A DNA stretch of 24,638 nucleotides from CAYQSU01 sp964420325 (GTDB taxonomy: Bacteria; Pseudomonadota; Alphaproteobacteria; Rhodospirillales; Defluviicoccaceae): contig CAYQSU010000052.1 in NCBI GenBank assembly GCA_964420325.1, positions 1 to 24,638 of the forward strand. Direction: 5' to 3'. A program made the position numbers and the translations under genes. Under the pieces are notes generated by a model. That model worked only from the letters and a program-made list of their open reading frames with translations. It was not told where the DNA came from and searched no databases. Below are positions 1-8,104 of this stretch, piece by piece; positions within the stretch are counted from its first letter, which is position 1, and every line of letters begins with the position of its first letter.

Positions 1-55
1 CCTCCCTGCACATCCCACTCCCGCAGATCTTAGTCGATATTTGCGGGACAGGACA

Positions 56-1684
56 TTAGGTTGCCACGGCCCCGGTCTCGTCGGCCCTGAGCTCGAACGC
101 AGCGGCCATCAGCGCCCGCGTGTACGGATGGCTCGGCGCCTCGAAGATGACGTCGGCCGGGCCCTGCTCCACCACCTTGCCGGCGCGCATGACCAGCACC
201 TCGTGCGCCAGCGCGCGGATGACGCGGAGATCATGGCTGATGAACAGGTAGGCGAGATCGTGAGTCCGCTGCAGCGAACGCAGCAGCCCGATGATCTGAG
301 CCTGCACCGACATGTCGAGCGCGCTCGTCGGCTCGTCGAGAACGATGAAGTCGGGCTTGAGCACGAGAGCCCGGGCGATGGCGATGCGCTGGCGCTGCCC
401 GCCGGAGAACTCGTGGGGGTAGCGGTCCTGGACCTCGGGATCGAGGCCGACCTCGGCGAGCGCATCGGCGATCAGCGCTCGCCTTTGCTCGGGGGACTCG
501 CCAAGTCGATGGATCTTCAGGCCCTCGCCCACGATTTGTCCGACCGACATGCGCGGGCTCAGGCTGCCGAACGGGTCCTGGAAGACGATCTGGATCCGTC
601 GCCTCAACGGCCTCAGCTGAGACCAGGAGAGCCCCTGCAGCTCTCTTCCCTCGAAGACGATGGCGCCCTCGCTCCGCTGCAGGCGGATCAGCGCGCGGGC
701 GAGCGTGCTCTTGCCCGAGCCGCTCTCGCCGACGACGCCGAGGGTGTGGCCGCGGCGCAAGCGAAGGGAAACGTCGTCGACGGCTTTGACGTGATCCACG
801 GTGCGCCGAAGCACGCCGCGGCGGATCGGGAACCACACCCGGGTGCCGTCTGCGCGCATGATCTCGGGCGCGTCCGGCGACGCCGGAGGCGGTCGGTCCT
901 TGGGCTCGGCCTCGAGCAGCCGCCGGGTGTAGGGGTGGGAGGGGTGCCGGAACACGTCGGCGACGCGACCCTGCTCGACGATCTCGCCCTGGTTCATCAC
1001 GCACACCCGCTCGGCGACGCCGCGGACGATACTAAGGTCGTGGGTGATCAGCATCAGCGCCATGCCCATGCGCGCCTTGAGCTCCATCAAGAGCTTCAGG
1101 ATCTGCGCCTGAATGGTGACGTCGAGCGCCGTCGTCGGCTCGTCGGCGATCAGGAGATCGGGCTCGTTGGCGAGGGCCATGGCGATCATCACCCGCTGCT
1201 GCTGGCCGCCCGAGAACTCGTGGGGCAGCGCGCCGAGCCGGCTCTCGGCGTCGGCGAGGCCGACCATCTGCAGGAGTTCGGCGACGCGCTCGCGCGCCTC
1301 CCTGCGGCCGATGCGGCGGTGGACGATGAGCACCTCGGCGATCTGCTTCTCGATAGAATGCAGCGGGTTGAGCGACGTCAGGGGCTCCTGAAAGATCATC
1401 GTCATGCGGTCGCCGCGCAGCCGGCGCATGCGGTCTTGGGATGCCGTTCTCAGATCCTCGCCGAGAAAGCGGATCGTGCCGCCCGGGTGCCAGGCATGGG
1501 GATAGGGCAGGAGCCGCATCACGCTCAGCGCCGTCACCGACTTGCCGGAGCCGCTCTCGCCGACGAGCGCGACCGTCTCTCCCTTGTCGACGGTGAACGA
1601 GATATTGCGCACCGCCCGGACCTCGCGCGGCCCACGGCCGAAGGATGCCGAGAGACCGGCGACCTCGAGCAGAGGCGCCGTCAC
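56..1684 (-). CDS. yejF: Yej-type peptide ABC transporter, double ATP-binding protein (YejF-like)
   Basis: A 542-residue cytoplasmic ATPase that should power peptide import by binding YejB/YejE at the inner membrane. Two complete ABC domains are fused. The first has Walker A GESGSGKS at residues 43-50, signature FSGGQ at about 157-161 and Walker B LLIADEP at 177-183. The second has Walker A at about 319-326, signature at about 426-430 and Walker B FIVLDEP at 446-452. The PSHPYTRRLLEAEP-type tail after domain 1 and PSHPYTRALM near the end are typical of Opp/Dpp ATPases. I chose the GTG start that overlaps the yejE stop as GTGA; this places the coding start just before the first ABC domain, with little extra N-terminus. 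It is the last gene of the cluster. Family assignment is firm. The substrate is inferred: Yej systems import oligopeptides, and in E. coli microcin C, but nothing here identifies the ligand. Confidence 0.93.
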   Translation of the reverse strand: MTAPLLEVAGLSASFGRGPREVRAVRNISFTVDKGETVALVGESGSGKSVTALSVMRLLPYPHAWHPGGTIRFLGEDLRTASQDRMRRLRGDRMTMIFQEPLTSLNPLHSIEKQIAEVLIVHRRIGRREARERVAELLQMVGLADAESRLGALPHEFSGGQQQRVMIAMALANEPDLLIADEPTTALDVTIQAQILKLLMELKARMGMALMLITHDLSIVRGVAERVCVMNQGEIVEQGRVADVFRHPSHPYTRRLLEAEPKDRPPPASPDAPEIMRADGTRVWFPIRRGVLRRTVDHVKAVDDVSLRLRRGHTLGVVGESGSGKSTLARALIRLQRSEGAIVFEGRELQGLSWSQLRPLRRRIQIVFQDPFGSLSPRMSVGQIVGEGLKIHRLGESPEQRRALIADALAEVGLDPEVQDRYPHEFSGGQRQRIAIARALVLKPDFIVLDEPTSALDMSVQAQIIGLLRSLQRTHDLAYLFISHDLRVIRALAHEVLVMRAGKVVEQGPADVIFEAPSHPYTRALMAAAFELRADETGAVAT

Positions 1685-2835
1685 GGCGTCTGACCCCGGC
1701 GGATCGCCGTGCGCGCGGCACCCGATAGCCTGGGTCCGGTCTCCGGCTCGGTCGGCGGTGCGTCGATGAAGGTCTTGCGCGGGTCGAACGCGTCGCGCAC
1801 CGCCTCGCCGATGAACACCAGTAAAGACAGCATGGCGGCGATGACGAAGAAGCCGGTGAGGCCGAGCCAAGGCGCCTGCAGGTTGGCCTTGCCCTGGGCG
1901 AGGACCTCGCCCAGGGACGGATAGTCGGGAGGAAGCCCGAAGTTGAGAAAGTCGAGGCCCGTGAGGATGGTCACCGATCCGGCCAGCGTGAACGGCAGAA
2001 AGGTCATCGTTGCGACGACGGCGTTGGGCAGCACGTGCCGGAACATGATGACGAGGTTGGGCGCGCCCAGCGCGCGAGCCGCGTGCACGTAGTCGAAGTT
2101 GCGCGCCCGCAGGAACTCGGCGCGAACGACGCCGACGAAGCCCATCCACTGGAACAACAGAAGCAGGCCGAGCAGAAGCCAGAACGTCGGCTCGATGACG
2201 CTCGCCAGAATGATGATGACGTAGATCAGCGGCACCGACGACCAGACCTCCATGAAACGCTGGAACAGGAGGTCGACCCAGCCGCCGAAGTAGCCCTGGA
2301 CGGCGCCCGCGGAGACGCCGACGACGGCCGAGACGATCGTCAGCGCGAAACCGAACAGGACGGAGATGCGAAAGCCGTAGATGACGCGGGCGAGCACGTC
2401 ACGGGCCTGGTCGTCGGTGCCGAGCCAGTGCCGGCCATCCGGCGGCGAGGGCGCCGGCTCGGGCAGGTCCCACGCCACCGTTCGGTAACTGAACGGAATG
2501 ACCGGCATCATCATCCAGCCCTTGGCGGCGATGAGCCTCTGCACCTCCGGATCGCTGTAATCGGCCTCGGTCTGGAACGGGCCGCCGAAAGCGGTCTCCG
2601 GATAGGCCTTGAAGATGGGCGTGTAGAGGTCGCCGTCGTACCAGACGACGAACGGCTTGTCGTTGGCGATGAACTCGGCGAACAGGCTGGCGACGAACAG
2701 CACCGCGAAGATCCACAAGGACCAGTAGCCGCGGCGGTTCGCCTTGAAGTTGTCGATGCGCCTGCGGTTGAGCGGCGAAATCGAAAAGCCGAGGAAGCGG
2801 GGCGGCAGTGGGGGCCGGTCCTCGCGCGGGGTCAA
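1681..2835 (-). CDS. yejE: Yej-type peptide ABC transporter permease (YejE-like)
   Basis: A 384-residue inner-membrane permease of the OppC/DppC class. The N-terminus reads SPLNRRRIDNFKANRRGYWS (residues 20-39), a hallmark of YejE, followed by TM1 at about 38-56. A periplasmic segment of about 100 residues comes next, then the core membrane domain from about 150. The EAA loop that docks on the ATPase is at about 251-271 (AARALGAPNLVIMFRHVLPN). It starts with TTG one base after the yejB stop. GGGGAG lies about 7 nt upstream, and I see no ATG or GTG giving a better start. Its stop overlaps the yejF start, so translational coupling is likely. The 15 or so residues after the last TM segment are polar and look unremarkable. 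Confidence 0.93.
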   Translation of the reverse strand: MTPREDRPPLPPRFLGFSISPLNRRRIDNFKANRRGYWSLWIFAVLFVASLFAEFIANDKPFVVWYDGDLYTPIFKAYPETAFGGPFQTEADYSDPEVQRLIAAKGWMMMPVIPFSYRTVAWDLPEPAPSPPDGRHWLGTDDQARDVLARVIYGFRISVLFGFALTIVSAVVGVSAGAVQGYFGGWVDLLFQRFMEVWSSVPLIYVIIILASVIEPTFWLLLGLLLLFQWMGFVGVVRAEFLRARNFDYVHAARALGAPNLVIMFRHVLPNAVVATMTFLPFTLAGSVTILTGLDFLNFGLPPDYPSLGEVLAQGKANLQAPWLGLTGFFVIAAMLSLLVFIGEAVRDAFDPRKTFIDAPPTEPETGPRLSGAARTAIRRGQTP

Positions 2836-2836
2836 C

Positions 2837-3940
2837 TCACACTCCCCGTGACTCGAAGTCGATGCGGGGATCGACCACGGTGTACATCAGGTCGCTTGCC
2901 AGGTTGAGCAACAGGCCCAGCAGCGAGAAGAAGTAGAGGGTACCGAACATCAAAGGGTAGTCACGGCGCAGCACCGCTTCGAAGCCGAGCAGCCCGAGAC
3001 CGTCGAGCGAGAAGATCACCTCGATGAACAAGGAGCTGGCGAACAGGACGCTGACGAAGGCGCCGGGGAACCCTGCGATGACGATCAGCATCGCGTTGCG
3101 GAAGACGTGGCCGTAGAGCACCCTGCGCTCGCTCAGCCCCTTGGCGCTCGCGGTCATCACGTACTGCTGGTTGATCTGGTCGAGGAACGAGTTCTTGGTG
3201 AGCATGGTGAGCGTGGCGAAGCCGCCGATGACCATCGCGGTGACCGGAAGCGTGATGTGCCAGAAATAATCGGCGATTTTGCCCGACCAGCTGAGCTGGT
3301 CCCAGTTCTCGGAGGTGAGCCCGCGCAGCGGAAACCAGTCGAGGTAGCTGCCGCCGGCGAACACCACCAGCAACAGGATGGCGAACAGGAACGACGGCAC
3401 CGCATAACCGATGATGACGATGGCGCTGGTCCACATGTCGAAGCCGGTGCCGTCGCGGACCGCCTTGGCGATGCCGAGCGGGATCGAGATGAGATAGACG
3501 ATGAGCGTGGTCCACAGGCCCAGGGAGACCGAGACCGGCATCTTGTCGAGGACGAGGTCGACGACTGACTGGTTGCGGAAGTAGCTTTCGCCGAAATCGA
3601 AGCGAAGGTAGCTCCCCATCATCATGAGGAAGCGCTCGGGCAGCGGCTTGTCGAAGCCGAACTGCTTCTCGAGCTGGGCGATGAACTCGGGATCGAGACC
3701 CTGAGCGCCGCGATAGGTGCCGGCCACATCCGCGCCGGCGGGGCGCGCCGCGGCCGTGACCTCGCCTGCTCCGGCGCGGGTGACTCGTTCGATCGCCGGC
3801 CCGCCCTGGCCGGTGAGCTCGGCGATGATCTGCTCGATCGGCCCGCCCGGCGCCACCTGGATGATCACGAAGTTGACGAGCATGATCGCCAGCAGCGTCG
3901 GGACCATCAGCAACAGGCGGCGGATGATGTAGGCGGTCAT
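2837..3940 (-). CDS. yejB: Yej-type peptide ABC transporter permease (YejB-like)
   Basis: A 367-residue permease that pairs with YejE to form the membrane channel. It begins MTAYIIRRLLLMVPTLLAIM, a standard OppB/YejB first TM segment at about residues 5-30, followed by VAPGGPIEQ. The extended soluble stretch at about 37-100, which includes GLDPEFIAQLEKQFGFDKP, is typical of YejB rather than of shorter DppB proteins. The EAA loop is at about 263-283 (TASAKGLSERRVLYGHVFRN). It ends with the usual TM followed by VDPRIDF. It begins 10 nt after the binding-protein gene and ends one base before yejE, in keeping with a single transcription unit. Confidence 0.93.
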   Translation of the reverse strand: MTAYIIRRLLLMVPTLLAIMLVNFVIIQVAPGGPIEQIIAELTGQGGPAIERVTRAGAGEVTAAARPAGADVAGTYRGAQGLDPEFIAQLEKQFGFDKPLPERFLMMMGSYLRFDFGESYFRNQSVVDLVLDKMPVSVSLGLWTTLIVYLISIPLGIAKAVRDGTGFDMWTSAIVIIGYAVPSFLFAILLLVVFAGGSYLDWFPLRGLTSENWDQLSWSGKIADYFWHITLPVTAMVIGGFATLTMLTKNSFLDQINQQYVMTASAKGLSERRVLYGHVFRNAMLIVIAGFPGAFVSVLFASSLFIEVIFSLDGLGLLGFEAVLRRDYPLMFGTLYFFSLLGLLLNLASDLMYTVVDPRIDFESRGV

Positions 3941-3950
3941 CGCCCCGGTC

Positions 3951-5894
3951 TCAGCCGGACGGACGCTTCAGCGCGTGGCGGAACACCAGGAGGCCGACCA
4001 GGAGGAGCCCCGCCGCCCAGGCGACGACGACGCCCGCGCCCGGAGTGTCCCGGCTCTTGACCTCGGCCGTGTCCGCTTGGGCCGTCTGCTTTTCCAGCCG
4101 CGCCGCCTTGTCCGCGTCGTACCACCAGTAGTTCACCGAGGTGCCGTGCCGCGGCGTCACAACGGGGCGCGAGAACTTGTCCCAGTAGAGGATGCGGTCG
4201 CCGCCAATGTACCAGTTGGGAATGATGTAGTGGCCGGCGAGCAGCACGCGGTCGAGCGCGCGGGTGCGGGCGACCAGGCTCTGGCGGTCGGGGGCCGAGA
4301 TGATGAGGCCGATCAGCTCGTCGACCACGGGATCCTGGATGCCGGCGTAGTTGCGCGATCCGGGAGCCTCGGCGGCGGCCGATCCCCAGTAGTCCCGCTG
4401 CTCGTTGCCGGGCGATTCCGACTGGCCCCAGACGCCGACGATCATGTCGAAGTCGAAGGAGCGGAGTCGGTTGATGTACTGGGACTGATCGACGAGGCGG
4501 ACGCGGGCGTCGATGCCGAGACGCTTCAGGTTGCGGACGAACGGCAGGACGATGCGCTCGAACGCCTGGCTGACCAAGAGGATCTCGAAGCGCATGTGCT
4601 CGCCGGTCTCGGCATTGACCAGCTTCATGTCGCGGATCTCCCAGCCGGACTCGGCATGGAGCTCGAAGGCGCGCGAGAGGTTCGCCCGCGGCCAGCCGGA
4701 GCCGTCGGTCGCCGGCGCCCGGTAGACGCGGGTGAACACGTGCTCGGGCAGGCGTCCGCGGTAGCGCTCCAGGATCTCGAGCTCCTCCCCCTCAGGAAGG
4801 CCTCGCGCACCCATCTCCGAGTTCGGGAAGTAGCTTTCGGTGCGGGTGTATTGATCGAAGAACAGCGCCCTGTTCGTCCACTCGAAGTCGAAGGCGTGGG
4901 CGATCGCCGCGCGAACCTCCGGCCGCTGGAACACCTCCCGCCGCGTGTTGAACACAAAGCCTTGAACCGGAGCCGGATTCTCGTTGGGGATCAGCTCCTT
5001 CTTCAGCCACCCCTGGCGCACCGCAGGAGTGTCGTAGTCGAGCGCCCAGGCCTTGGCCTGGTTCTCCTGCCGGTAGTCGATGAGGCCGACCTTGAGCGCC
5101 TGGCGCAGCACGGTGTCGTCCCGGAAGTACTCGTAGCGGATGCGATCGAAGTTCTGCTGTCCGACGTTGACCGCGAGGTCCTGGCCCCAGTAGTCGCGGA
5201 CGCGTTCGACGACCACGTAGCGGCCGGCCTCGAACTCGGCGACCCTGTAGGGGCCGCTGGCCAGCGGCGGCTCCAGCGTCGAGCGCTCGAAGTCGCGCCC
5301 CTCCCAGTAATGCTTCGGCAGGACCGGCATCTCGCCCGCGATCAGCGGCAGTTCCCGGTTGTCCGCCTCGTTGAAGACGAATCGGACCCTGCGCTCGCCG
5401 GCCGCCTCCGCGCGCTCGATGGCGCCGTAATAGAAGCGAAAGAAGGGCGCTCCCTTGGCCTTCAAGGTTTCGAACGAGAAGATGACGTCGTCGACGGTGA
5501 TCGGTCGGCCGTCGTGCCATCGTGCCTCGGGGCGGAGCGTGTAGACCACCCACGAGCGGTCGTCCGGCCATTCCACGCTTTCGGCGATCAGACCGTACCG
5601 GGTAAACGGCTCGTCGGCGCTGGCGGCCGTCAGCGTCTCGATGCCGACGGCAGAGAACGGATTGCCGCGGATGATGAACGGGTTGAAGCTATCGAACGTT
5701 CCGGTAACGCCGAGCCTGAGGGTGCCGCCCTTGGGCGCATCGGGGTTGACGTAGTCGAAATGCTTGAAATCCGGTGGATACTTGGGCTCGCCGTGCATGG
5801 CGATACCGTGTCCCGCGTGGATCTCCTCGGACGCGTGGGCGTGGACGGCCGGAGCGAGGACCGCGAGCACCGCAATGACGACGGCAAGGCCCAT
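3951..5894 (-). CDS. yejA: Extracellular peptide-binding protein, family 5 (YejA-like), with C-terminal membrane segment
   Basis: A 647-residue periplasmic solute-binding protein (SBP_bac_5 family), the receptor of the adjacent Yej importer. The hydrophobic N-terminus (MGLAVVIAVLAVLAPAVHAH) is a signal peptide without a lipobox. Mature residues begin around HGIAMHGEPKYPPDFKHFDY, the YejA hallmark, followed by NPDAPKGG. The ATG at 5894 overlaps the upstream phosphatase stop as TGATG; a TTG one codon earlier is possible but less likely. Unusually, the protein ends with a hydrophobic stretch (about residues 620-638, VVVAWAAGLLLVGLLVF) followed by a basic tail, RHALKRPSG. That is a plausible stop-transfer anchor, which would tether the receptor to the inner membrane in place of a lipid. 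The family is firm. The anchor is an inference from hydrophobicity. Confidence 0.92.
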   Translation of the reverse strand: MGLAVVIAVLAVLAPAVHAHASEEIHAGHGIAMHGEPKYPPDFKHFDYVNPDAPKGGTLRLGVTGTFDSFNPFIIRGNPFSAVGIETLTAASADEPFTRYGLIAESVEWPDDRSWVVYTLRPEARWHDGRPITVDDVIFSFETLKAKGAPFFRFYYGAIERAEAAGERRVRFVFNEADNRELPLIAGEMPVLPKHYWEGRDFERSTLEPPLASGPYRVAEFEAGRYVVVERVRDYWGQDLAVNVGQQNFDRIRYEYFRDDTVLRQALKVGLIDYRQENQAKAWALDYDTPAVRQGWLKKELIPNENPAPVQGFVFNTRREVFQRPEVRAAIAHAFDFEWTNRALFFDQYTRTESYFPNSEMGARGLPEGEELEILERYRGRLPEHVFTRVYRAPATDGSGWPRANLSRAFELHAESGWEIRDMKLVNAETGEHMRFEILLVSQAFERIVLPFVRNLKRLGIDARVRLVDQSQYINRLRSFDFDMIVGVWGQSESPGNEQRDYWGSAAAEAPGSRNYAGIQDPVVDELIGLIISAPDRQSLVARTRALDRVLLAGHYIIPNWYIGGDRILYWDKFSRPVVTPRHGTSVNYWWYDADKAARLEKQTAQADTAEVKSRDTPGAGVVVAWAAGLLLVGLLVFRHALKRPSG

Positions 5895-6667
5895 CAATCC
5901 GCCAGCGCTTCGCGCGCCGCATTATAGACGCGTGGATCGCCCGCGGCGAGGACACGGCCGTCGGAGTCGAGGCCCAGCGAATGACCATGCCAGTCGGTGA
6001 TGATGCCGCCGGCGCCCATCACCACGGGGACGAGCGCGCAGTAGTCGTAAGGCTTGGTCGAGGCTTCGCAGACCACATCGACCGTGCCGTTGGCGACGAG
6101 GCCGTAGGCATAACAGTCGGCCCCGTAGACCGCCGCGCGGCAGCGCCGGCGCAGCCTTTGGAACGCCTCGGCATCCGCGCCCGAGAACAGCTCCGGCGAC
6201 GTGCTGTAGAGCCACGCCCGGTCCAGCTTCTCGCAGACGCGCACGTGGACCACCTCGCCGTTGTAGGTGGTCGGCCGCCCCTGGACGCCGACCCAGCGCT
6301 CGGCCAGGGCGGGCATGTCGATGACACCGATGACGGGCACGCCGTTGCGGAGAAGAGCGATGAGCGTGCCGAACAGGGGCTTGCCGGTCACGAACGACTT
6401 GGTCCCGTCGATCGGGTCGAGAACCCACACGAAGCGCGCATCGAGTCGCTCGCCGCCGTGCTCCTCGCCGTAGATTCCGTGATCGGGAAAGGCGGCCTCG
6501 ATCAGCCGGCGCATCGCCCACTCGGCATCCCGGTCGGCGACCGTGACCGGGCTCGTGTCGCCCTTCTCTTCGATGGTCACACTGCTGCGGAAATGCCGCA
6601 TCGCGATCGGCCGCGCCGCGTCCGCCAGGCGCTCGGCAAGAACCACGGCGGCGTCGAGCTCGGTCAT
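5894..6667 (-). CDS. Inositol monophosphatase family protein, histidinol-phosphatase (HisN) type
   Basis: A 257-residue Mg-dependent phosphatase. The metal-binding motifs are all present: GEEHGGE at about 67-73, DPIDGTKSF at 84-92 and YDYCAL at 207-212 in place of the classical WDxAA. The sequence WVLDPIDGTKSFVTGKPLFG closely resembles HisN-type histidinol-phosphate phosphatases, so hydrolysis of histidinol phosphate is the best guess; myo-inositol phosphate or 3'-phosphoadenosine 5'-phosphate are alternatives within the family. The start was chosen because ATG overlaps the cytochrome stop as ATGA; upstream extensions in this frame run through the cytochrome gene and are not credible. No other histidine-pathway gene lies nearby, so context does not settle the substrate. 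The PAP possibility is worth noting because two PAPS-using sulfotransferases are encoded about 10 kb away. Confidence 0.88.
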   Translation of the reverse strand: MTELDAAVVLAERLADAARPIAMRHFRSSVTIEEKGDTSPVTVADRDAEWAMRRLIEAAFPDHGIYGEEHGGERLDARFVWVLDPIDGTKSFVTGKPLFGTLIALLRNGVPVIGVIDMPALAERWVGVQGRPTTYNGEVVHVRVCEKLDRAWLYSTSPELFSGADAEAFQRLRRRCRAAVYGADCYAYGLVANGTVDVVCEASTKPYDYCALVPVVMGAGGIITDWHGHSLGLDSDGRVLAAGDPRVYNAAREALAD

Positions 6668-7200
6668 GGCAGCGGCGGCGGCGACGCCGTGTTCTGCCGC
6701 AGATAGAGGATGAGGGCGGCACGCTCCTCGGCACTCCTGATCCCGGCGAAGCTCATCTTGGTCCCTGGCGCATAGCCCCTGGGGTCGGCGAGAAAGGCAT
6801 CGAGGTTCTCGTACGTCCAGGTCCCGCCCAGACCGGCGAGCGCCGAAGAGTAGTTGAAGCCGGAAAGATGGGCCTTGGCGGCGCCGACCACATTGTAAAG
6901 GTTGGGGCCGACCCGGTTCGGGCCGCCCTCGTCGATGGTGTGGCACGACCGGCACTTCGAATACGCTTTCTCACCCGAGGCCGGATCGGCGGCCGCGAGG
7001 AGGGCGGCGAGGTCGAGCGGCTCCGCCGCGGCCACCTCCGGCTGCTCCCTCTCCTCGGCCGTCGGCAGCGCAAGGGCGGCCATCGCCGGCTCGTGCTCGC
7101 GCACCTTGACGAGAGCCTCCCCCATGAAATGACTGCCGTAGATCACCCAGGCGCAGATCAGAGCCGAAGCGGCGAGTTTCTCAAGCAACGAATACTGCAT
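6664..7200 (-). CDS. Membrane-anchored class I cytochrome c (CycM/c552-like)
   Basis: A 178-residue electron carrier on the periplasmic face of the inner membrane. An uncleaved N-terminal membrane segment (about residues 7-27) is followed by an acidic, Ala/Pro-rich linker (about 35-70) and a class I cytochrome c domain. The haem attachment site is CRSCH (83-87), and the likely axial methionine is M149 in GTKMSFAGI. RVGPNLYNVVG is characteristic of mitochondrial-type bacterial cytochromes. CycM-type proteins pass electrons from the bc1 complex to an aa3 oxidase, which is the likely role. The chosen ATG has GAGAGGA about 9 nt upstream. It is the first gene of the minus-strand cluster and lies divergent to kdsB. 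The C-terminus (SPPPLP) is short and proline-rich. Confidence 0.92.
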   Translation of the reverse strand: MQYSLLEKLAASALICAWVIYGSHFMGEALVKVREHEPAMAALALPTAEEREQPEVAAAEPLDLAALLAAADPASGEKAYSKCRSCHTIDEGGPNRVGPNLYNVVGAAKAHLSGFNYSSALAGLGGTWTYENLDAFLADPRGYAPGTKMSFAGIRSAEERAALILYLRQNTASPPPLP

Positions 7201-7245
7201 CCCGGCGTTCCTCTCTCTTGGGCCGTCTCGAAGCGGAGCGATGGG

Positions 7246-7275
7246 AATGTAGCCGCAAGCTCTCCCGGAGTTCAA
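7246..7275 (-). promoter_or_regulatory. Candidate sigma-70-type promoter for the cytochrome c / Yej cluster
   Basis: On the minus strand, TTGAAC and TACATT are separated by 18 nt. Each hexamer matches the consensus at four of six positions. The predicted transcript would start about 38 nt before the cytochrome c ATG. This is the only gap upstream of the six-gene cluster, so a promoter must lie in or near it; the exact boxes are tentative. Confidence 0.35.
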
Positions 7276-7321
7276 CGACCGCCTCCGCCGATACGGTTCG
7301 ATTCCGGCGCGGCGATGGGAT

Positions 7322-8086
7322 ATGAGTGCATCCATGCTGGGCGCCGCCAACCCGATCGTCATCGTTCCGGCACGCATGGCCTCGCTGCGGCTGCCCGGAA
7401 AGCCGCTCGCCGACCTCGGCGGACGGCCGATGATCGTCCACGTCTGGCAGCGCGCGATGGAGGCCGATCTCGGTCCCGTCGTCGTCGCCGCGGCCGATGC
7501 GGAGATCGCCACAGCCGTCTCCGCCGCCGGCGGCACTGCCGTCCTCACCCGTCCGGAGCATGCCTCCGGCTCGGACCGGGTGCACGAGGCGATGGACCTC
7601 GTCGATCCCGCTGGCCGGCACGACGTCGTCGTCAACCTCCAGGGCGACCTGCCGACCATCGACCCTGAGGCGCTGGCCGCGGTGCTGCGCCCCCTGGTTG
7701 ACCCGGAGGTCGACATCGCGACCCTGGTCGCACCCCTCGCCGAGATCGCCGCAAGGGATGACCCGAACGTGGTCAAGGCCGTCGTCGCCCTGGCTCCCGG
7801 GATGGACGTCGGTCGCGCGCTCTACTTCAGCCGCGCCGTGGTTCCGTTCGGCGAGGGTCCGCTCTACCACCATGTCGGCGTATATGCCTTCCGTCGGCCG
7901 TCGCTCGTCCGCTTCATTCGCCTGCCGCCCGGCGTGCTCGAGCGGCGCGAGCGCCTGGAGCAGCTGAGGGCCTTGGAATACGGCATGCGGATCGACGCCG
8001 CGCTCATCGCCGAAGCGCCGCCGGGTGTCGACACCGCGGCCGACCTTGACCGTGCGCGGGCATTGCTGTACGCGGCCGGGCGTTGA
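7322..8086 (+). CDS. kdsB: 3-deoxy-manno-octulosonate cytidylyltransferase (CMP-KDO synthetase)
   Basis: A 254-residue cytosolic enzyme that activates KDO with CTP to give CMP-KDO for the inner core of lipopolysaccharide. The nucleotide-binding signature IVPARMASLRLPGKPL is at residues 14-29, ASGSDR at 81-86 and the metal/substrate loop NLQGDLPTIDPE at 105-116. Length matches the family. The start may be this ATG or the one four codons later (MLGAANP); neither has a convincing Shine-Dalgarno sequence. It lies divergent from cytochrome c and is followed immediately by pheA, an arrangement familiar from other alphaproteobacteria. It implies an LPS-bearing Gram-negative cell. Confidence 0.95.
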   Translation: MSASMLGAANPIVIVPARMASLRLPGKPLADLGGRPMIVHVWQRAMEADLGPVVVAAADAEIATAVSAAGGTAVLTRPEHASGSDRVHEAMDLVDPAGRHDVVVNLQGDLPTIDPEALAAVLRPLVDPEVDIATLVAPLAEIAARDDPNVVKAVVALAPGMDVGRALYFSRAVVPFGEGPLYHHVGVYAFRRPSLVRFIRLPPGVLERRERLEQLRALEYGMRIDAALIAEAPPGVDTAADLDRARALLYAAGR

Positions 8087-8104
8087 TCCGTGCGAGCGAT
8101 TGCA

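Noticed and set aside
20..47. CCCGCA/TGCGGG inverted repeat just beyond the yejF stop
   Set aside because: Only 6 bp with a 16-nt loop and no T run on the minus strand; too weak to call a terminator.
3951..5894. Calling the importer a microcin C uptake system
   Set aside because: Yej proteins carry that name from E. coli, but nothing in the sequence points to microcin C; general peptide uptake is the safer reading.
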